From NCBI GenBank assembly GCA_946407055.1, contig CAMJMP010000036.1:1-7620 (forward strand): a DNA stretch of 7,620 bases, in the 5' to 3' direction. The translations under genes were made by a program, and so were the position numbers. Numbering within the stretch: position 1 is the stretch's first letter; each line of letters opens with the position of its first letter. The DNA is from an uncultured Mycoplasmatota bacterium. GTDB lineage: Bacteria; Bacillota_I; Bacilli_A; RF39; UBA660. The notes beneath the pieces are model-generated. The model was not told the origin of the DNA. It was given only the letters and a program-made list of their open reading frames with translations, and did not search any database. Below are positions 5,418 through 7,620 of the stretch, in pieces.

Positions 5418-6602
5418 CTAACTACATGTATATGTTAGTGCTGTCATTTCGTATTTTACTACTTTAGCTTTTTCGTGGAAGATGAAATATTTGTATTGTT
5501 TTAATGCAGTTAGATTGTTTGGTTGAGTTGTACTTAAATCAATATTTGTTTTTAAGTTATAACCACTTTGATTTGTTTCTATTACATTAGAATCAATACC
5601 TTCTATTGCTCTTAGGGTTTCTGCTCTTTGTTTAGCTTCTGCTAATTGTGTCGCATAGTTTTCACTATCATTAGATACCCTAATATCATCATCTATTTTT
5701 TCTAATAAATTATCTTTAAAGTAATAAACCATTGTATTGTTATCTTTAACACATGTTAATTTATCGTAATCTCCATCGTTATCTACAAGAGTTACTTCTG
5801 GATATTCATCAACAGTCTTCTTTATTATTTTGAAATTGCTACTACTACTGTAATCTTCTTTATTTAAGGCAACAGTTACTTGTACTGCTGATTTAGGAGC
5901 AATGCTTTCATATGAATGAATTAGTTTTTCACTTATTTTAATATCACCATTATATAGTTCAATATAATATTTAGTTTTGAAATCAAATAAATTTTCAGAT
6001 TCATTCATTACTGAGAAAGCTAATGTATATTGACCATTATTTAAATTTGATTTAACAAAGTTTAAGAATGTTAATTCATCTACTTTAACTCTATCTGATT
6101 TAGCAAAACTATAAGTATCTTTTTTTGTTTTTTCTGATTCATCATCTTTCTTTTCTTCGTTTTCCGGAAGTTTTTGTGAGTTGTCAAAGTAATGATGTTT
6201 TTGTTCGAAAATACTACCATATTTAGAAACTATTTTTGGTAAGAACAAAACGAATCCAATTAATAAAGCAAAGAAAATAATTACACCGATAGGATTAGCC
6301 CCTTTTTCGGCTTTCATTTTGTATACTACTTCTTCTTTAGCGTTGAAGTTTTGTTCTTGAGCGGCTTTTTTAGCTGCTATTTCTGCTTCACTCATTGGAA
6401 TTGCTTCACCAATACCTACTTGTGGTGCTGCTTCTTCAGGTTTAGCTTCTTCTTTTGCTGGTTCTTCCTTCTTAGTTTCAGCTTCTTTAGTTTCGGCAGG
6501 TGCTTCAGCAGGTGCTGGAGTTTCAACAGGTGTTACATTTTCCTTTACTTCAGTTTGTTCAGTAGAAACATTTTCAGTTTTCTTTTCTTCTTCTTTTTCC
6601 AT
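5418..6602 (-). CDS. single-pass membrane protein with Pro/Glu/Ala/Lys-rich N-terminal tail, unknown function
   Basis: A 394-residue protein, first gene of the scpAB operon. Residues 1-60 are low-complexity, rich in Glu, Lys, Pro and Ala (for example PAPAEAPAETKEAETKKEEP), and probably disordered. One membrane segment lies at about 103-122 (PIGVIIFFALLIGFVLFLP). The remaining 270 residues have a charged stalk (EEKKDDESEKTKKD) and a beta-rich domain, with two cysteines, one in KLTCVKD and one next to last. With the tail inside and the domain outside this is a type II membrane protein; the orientation is inferred. I do not recognise the C-terminal domain. Start choice: an ATG at 6615-6617 lies about five bases from the predicted transcription start and overlaps the ribosome-binding region. 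ATG 6600-6602, five bases after AAGGGAT, is better placed. The stop is ten bases before the scpA start. Confidence 0.82.
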   Translation of the reverse strand: MEKEEEKKTENVSTEQTEVKENVTPVETPAPAEAPAETKEAETKKEEPAKEEAKPEEAAPQVGIGEAIPMSEAEIAAKKAAQEQNFNAKEEVVYKMKAEKGANPIGVIIFFALLIGFVLFLPKIVSKYGSIFEQKHHYFDNSQKLPENEEKKDDESEKTKKDTYSFAKSDRVKVDELTFLNFVKSNLNNGQYTLAFSVMNESENLFDFKTKYYIELYNGDIKISEKLIHSYESIAPKSAVQVTVALNKEDYSSSSNFKIIKKTVDEYPEVTLVDNDGDYDKLTCVKDNNTMVYYFKDNLLEKIDDDIRVSNDSENYATQLAEAKQRAETLRAIEGIDSNVIETNQSGYNLKTNIDLSTTQPNNLTALKQYKYFIFHEKAKVVKYEMTALTYTCS

Positions 6603-6607
6603 TGAAT

Positions 6608-6614
6608 ATCCCTT
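6608..6614 (-). promoter_or_regulatory. ribosome binding site that decides the start of the 394-aa membrane protein
   Basis: The minus strand reads AAGGGAT, five bases before ATG 6600-6602. The upstream ATG at 6615-6617 has no such site and is almost at the predicted 5' end of the mRNA, so the downstream ATG is preferred. Confidence 0.65.
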
Positions 6615-6628
6615 CATTCTTCTATATC

Positions 6629-6656
6629 ATTATAACAAATTATTCTTTAATTTAAA
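6629..6656 (-). promoter_or_regulatory. promoter of the scpAB-surface protein operon
   Basis: The minus strand has a perfect -10 TATAAT (6629-6634) with the extended TG (TGTTATAAT, 6629-6637). The -35 is weak: TTTAAA at 16 bp spacing (6651-6656). Transcription would begin near 6622, leaving a leader of about 20 bases before ATG 6602. It sits directly after the terminator of the upstream gene, as expected for the head of an operon. I see no operator or riboswitch in the short leader. Confidence 0.7.
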
Positions 6657-6690
6657 ATAAAAAGTACTACACTGTAGTACTTTTTTAACT
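6655..6690 (-). terminator. rho-independent terminator of the upstream surface-protein gene
   Basis: A strong hairpin: AGTACTAC (6663-6670) pairs with GTAGTACT (6674-6681) around the 3-base loop ACT. A/T pairs extend the stem to about 12 bp (6659-6670 with 6674-6685). Leftward it is followed by T-rich sequence. The TAA stop of the gene at 6685-7620 (6685-6687) abuts the stem. The T-run at 6681-6686 would let it work in both directions. Confidence 0.85.
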
Positions 6691-7620
6691 GTTATCTATT
6701 ACGTAAGGATTATCTTTAGTTCCCTTACCTTTAACACTAACTGTAGGACTTATATTAATTACAGGTCTTACTCCTTTTGGATCAGTAGTTGTTGTAATAC
6801 CAAATGTTCCACTACCATTCATAAAGTAGATATATGCACGATAGTTATAATATTCTACTGGACTCATTGTGTAATACTCTTGTGGAATATATAAGAAGTA
6901 ACTAGTGTTTGCAGTATCTTTTACTGCTCCAGCAAACATAGCATCATCTACTGAAATTAAACCTACTTTCTGATTATATGTTCCACCAAAGTCATTATTT
7001 GTTCCTGGGCAAGTAAATGATGGTGCTGTATTTGTTACTCTAGATAAACTATTAAAATATGTATGATATCTTTCTGTCCAACTAGATGAATCATTACAGA
7101 AACTAGTGTTTACTACATATTTATCCATGTTAACAATAGTTATTGTATTGTAATACCAATCATTTAAAACATTACTAATATCATTGTTGATAGTATCAGC
7201 GTTATAAACATATTTTAAACCAGTATAATCAATAGCATTATTGTATCTACTATATGGTGTGATAGATACAGCGTGATCTAGAACGATTCTGATTGATTTA
7301 TCGCTATTGATTCTTAGAATACGCCATGTTTGACCAGCAAAGAAGAAATAATTGTTTTTAACATTTCCTCTAAAGAAATAGATTTCTCCTTTATCATTAG
7401 TAGTATAATTTAAACCCTCATCAGCAGTTGCTGCTTTACTATAATTAATACCTTTTTCTTTATTAACTTTATTATCTGCCAATAAAGTTTCACTAAATGT
7501 TGGTTTGATTGATGACTCAGTATCAATTAATTCAAATTTAGCTTTAAATATTTTAGTAGAATCTAGGTTTGGTGTTTTTCTTTCATCAAACCAATATTTA
7601 ATATTTGTTCTAACAGTTTC
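6685..7620 (-). CDS. 3' part of a secreted or surface protein of an uncharacterised Firmicutes family (partial)
   Basis: The frame is open to the right edge, so the N-terminus lies outside the window; 311 residues and a TAA are visible. A TTG at 7480-7482 is not the start, because the same frame continues 46 codons upstream with sensible sequence. Visible landmarks (partial numbering) are YFFRGNV (about 81-87), AGQTWRILRIN (95-105), FCND (174-177), PSFTC (200-204), GLISVDDAMFAG (220-231), YYTMSP (249-254), GVRPVIN (283-289) and a DNPYVID end. I recognise this series from a family common in gut Firmicutes surface proteins. It is perhaps DUF6273-like, or a C-type-lectin-type fold as in formylglycine-generating-enzyme relatives, but the name is uncertain. 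Only two cysteines are visible (175 and 204), possibly a disulfide. There is no membrane segment in the visible part, so any anchor is N-terminal. It has its own terminator and is separate from the scpAB operon. Confidence 0.75.
   Translation of the reverse strand, partial: ETVRTNIKYWFDERKTPNLDSTKIFKAKFELIDTESSIKPTFSETLLADNKVNKEKGINYSKAATADEGLNYTTNDKGEIYFFRGNVKNNYFFFAGQTWRILRINSDKSIRIVLDHAVSITPYSRYNNAIDYTGLKYVYNADTINNDISNVLNDWYYNTITIVNMDKYVVNTSFCNDSSSWTERYHTYFNSLSRVTNTAPSFTCPGTNNDFGGTYNQKVGLISVDDAMFAGAVKDTANTSYFLYIPQEYYTMSPVEYYNYRAYIYFMNGSGTFGITTTTDPKGVRPVINISPTVSVKGKGTKDNPYVIDNS

Noticed and set aside
6424..6600. Repetitive TTCTTC/GCTTC-type sequence as a possible repeat array or CRISPR
   Set aside because: The repeats are irregular and follow the codons of a low-complexity Glu/Pro/Ala/Lys protein tail; there are no uniform repeats with spacers.
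6351..6605. Plus-strand Phe/Ser/Cys-rich frame opposite the Pro/Glu/Ala tail
   Set aside because: Its composition is simply the complement of Glu/Lys codons (TTC and CTT repeats); no other evidence.
7480..7482. TTG as the start of the gene ending at 6685
   Set aside because: The same frame stays open for 46 more codons to the window edge with plausible protein sequence, and no ribosome binding site precedes the TTG. The gene is cut by the window.
6685..7620. Variable protein of a diversity-generating retroelement
   Set aside because: The possible C-type-lectin-like fold prompted the idea, but no template repeat, reverse transcriptase or adenine-biased variable region is visible in the window.

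Overview
The window is very AT-rich (my rough impression is near 30% GC) and uses the standard genetic code. It encodes ScpA/ScpB, uses strong AGGTGAT-type ribosome binding sites and TATAAT promoters, and carries BspA-like and SpaA-like surface proteins. This points to a low-GC Firmicutes/Bacilli bacterium, probably one of the uncultured gut Bacilli or Erysipelotrichia-like lineages. The placement is inference from style and gene content, with no marker gene to fix it. Apart from a 34-codon gene tail at the left edge (+ strand), everything is on the minus strand, so genes are described from right to left.

Right edge (6685-7620): the 3' part of a secreted or surface protein of an uncharacterised family, open through the window edge and closed by a strong hairpin terminator at 6659-6685. 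Directly after it, an extended -10 promoter (TGTTATAAT) starts the main transcription unit: a single-pass membrane protein with a Pro/Glu/Ala-rich tail (5418-6602), scpA (4682-5407), scpB (4108-4680), a long pentapeptide-repeat protein (3525-4118), a BspA-type leucine-rich-repeat surface protein with a SpaA-like domain and C-terminal anchor (1852-3516), and a membrane-anchored thioredoxin-like protein (1305 to about 1827). Gaps are 1 to 34 bases, scpB overlaps the next gene by 11 bases, and the first terminator I see is at 1282-1318. Chromosome-condensation genes therefore appear co-transcribed with cell-surface genes.

Left third: tRNA-Leu(CAA) with its own promoter and terminator (1135-1294), then a CPBP intramembrane protease gene (305-1102) overlapping a small charged ORF (127-315). 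These end at a bidirectional terminator (104-140) shared with the convergent gene tail.

The main points of interest are as follows. The thioredoxin gene looks frameshifted at a T5 tract: its strong ribosome binding site and ATG are one base out of frame with the CGHC domain. An uninterrupted pentapeptide-repeat protein, a possible DNA mimic, is translationally coupled to scpB. The secreted products next to the CGHC protein carry several cysteines. Stop-codon use is skewed (5 TAA, 5 TAG, 0 TGA). Three gene starts are moved downstream of the longest ORF start, based on ribosome-binding-site position.
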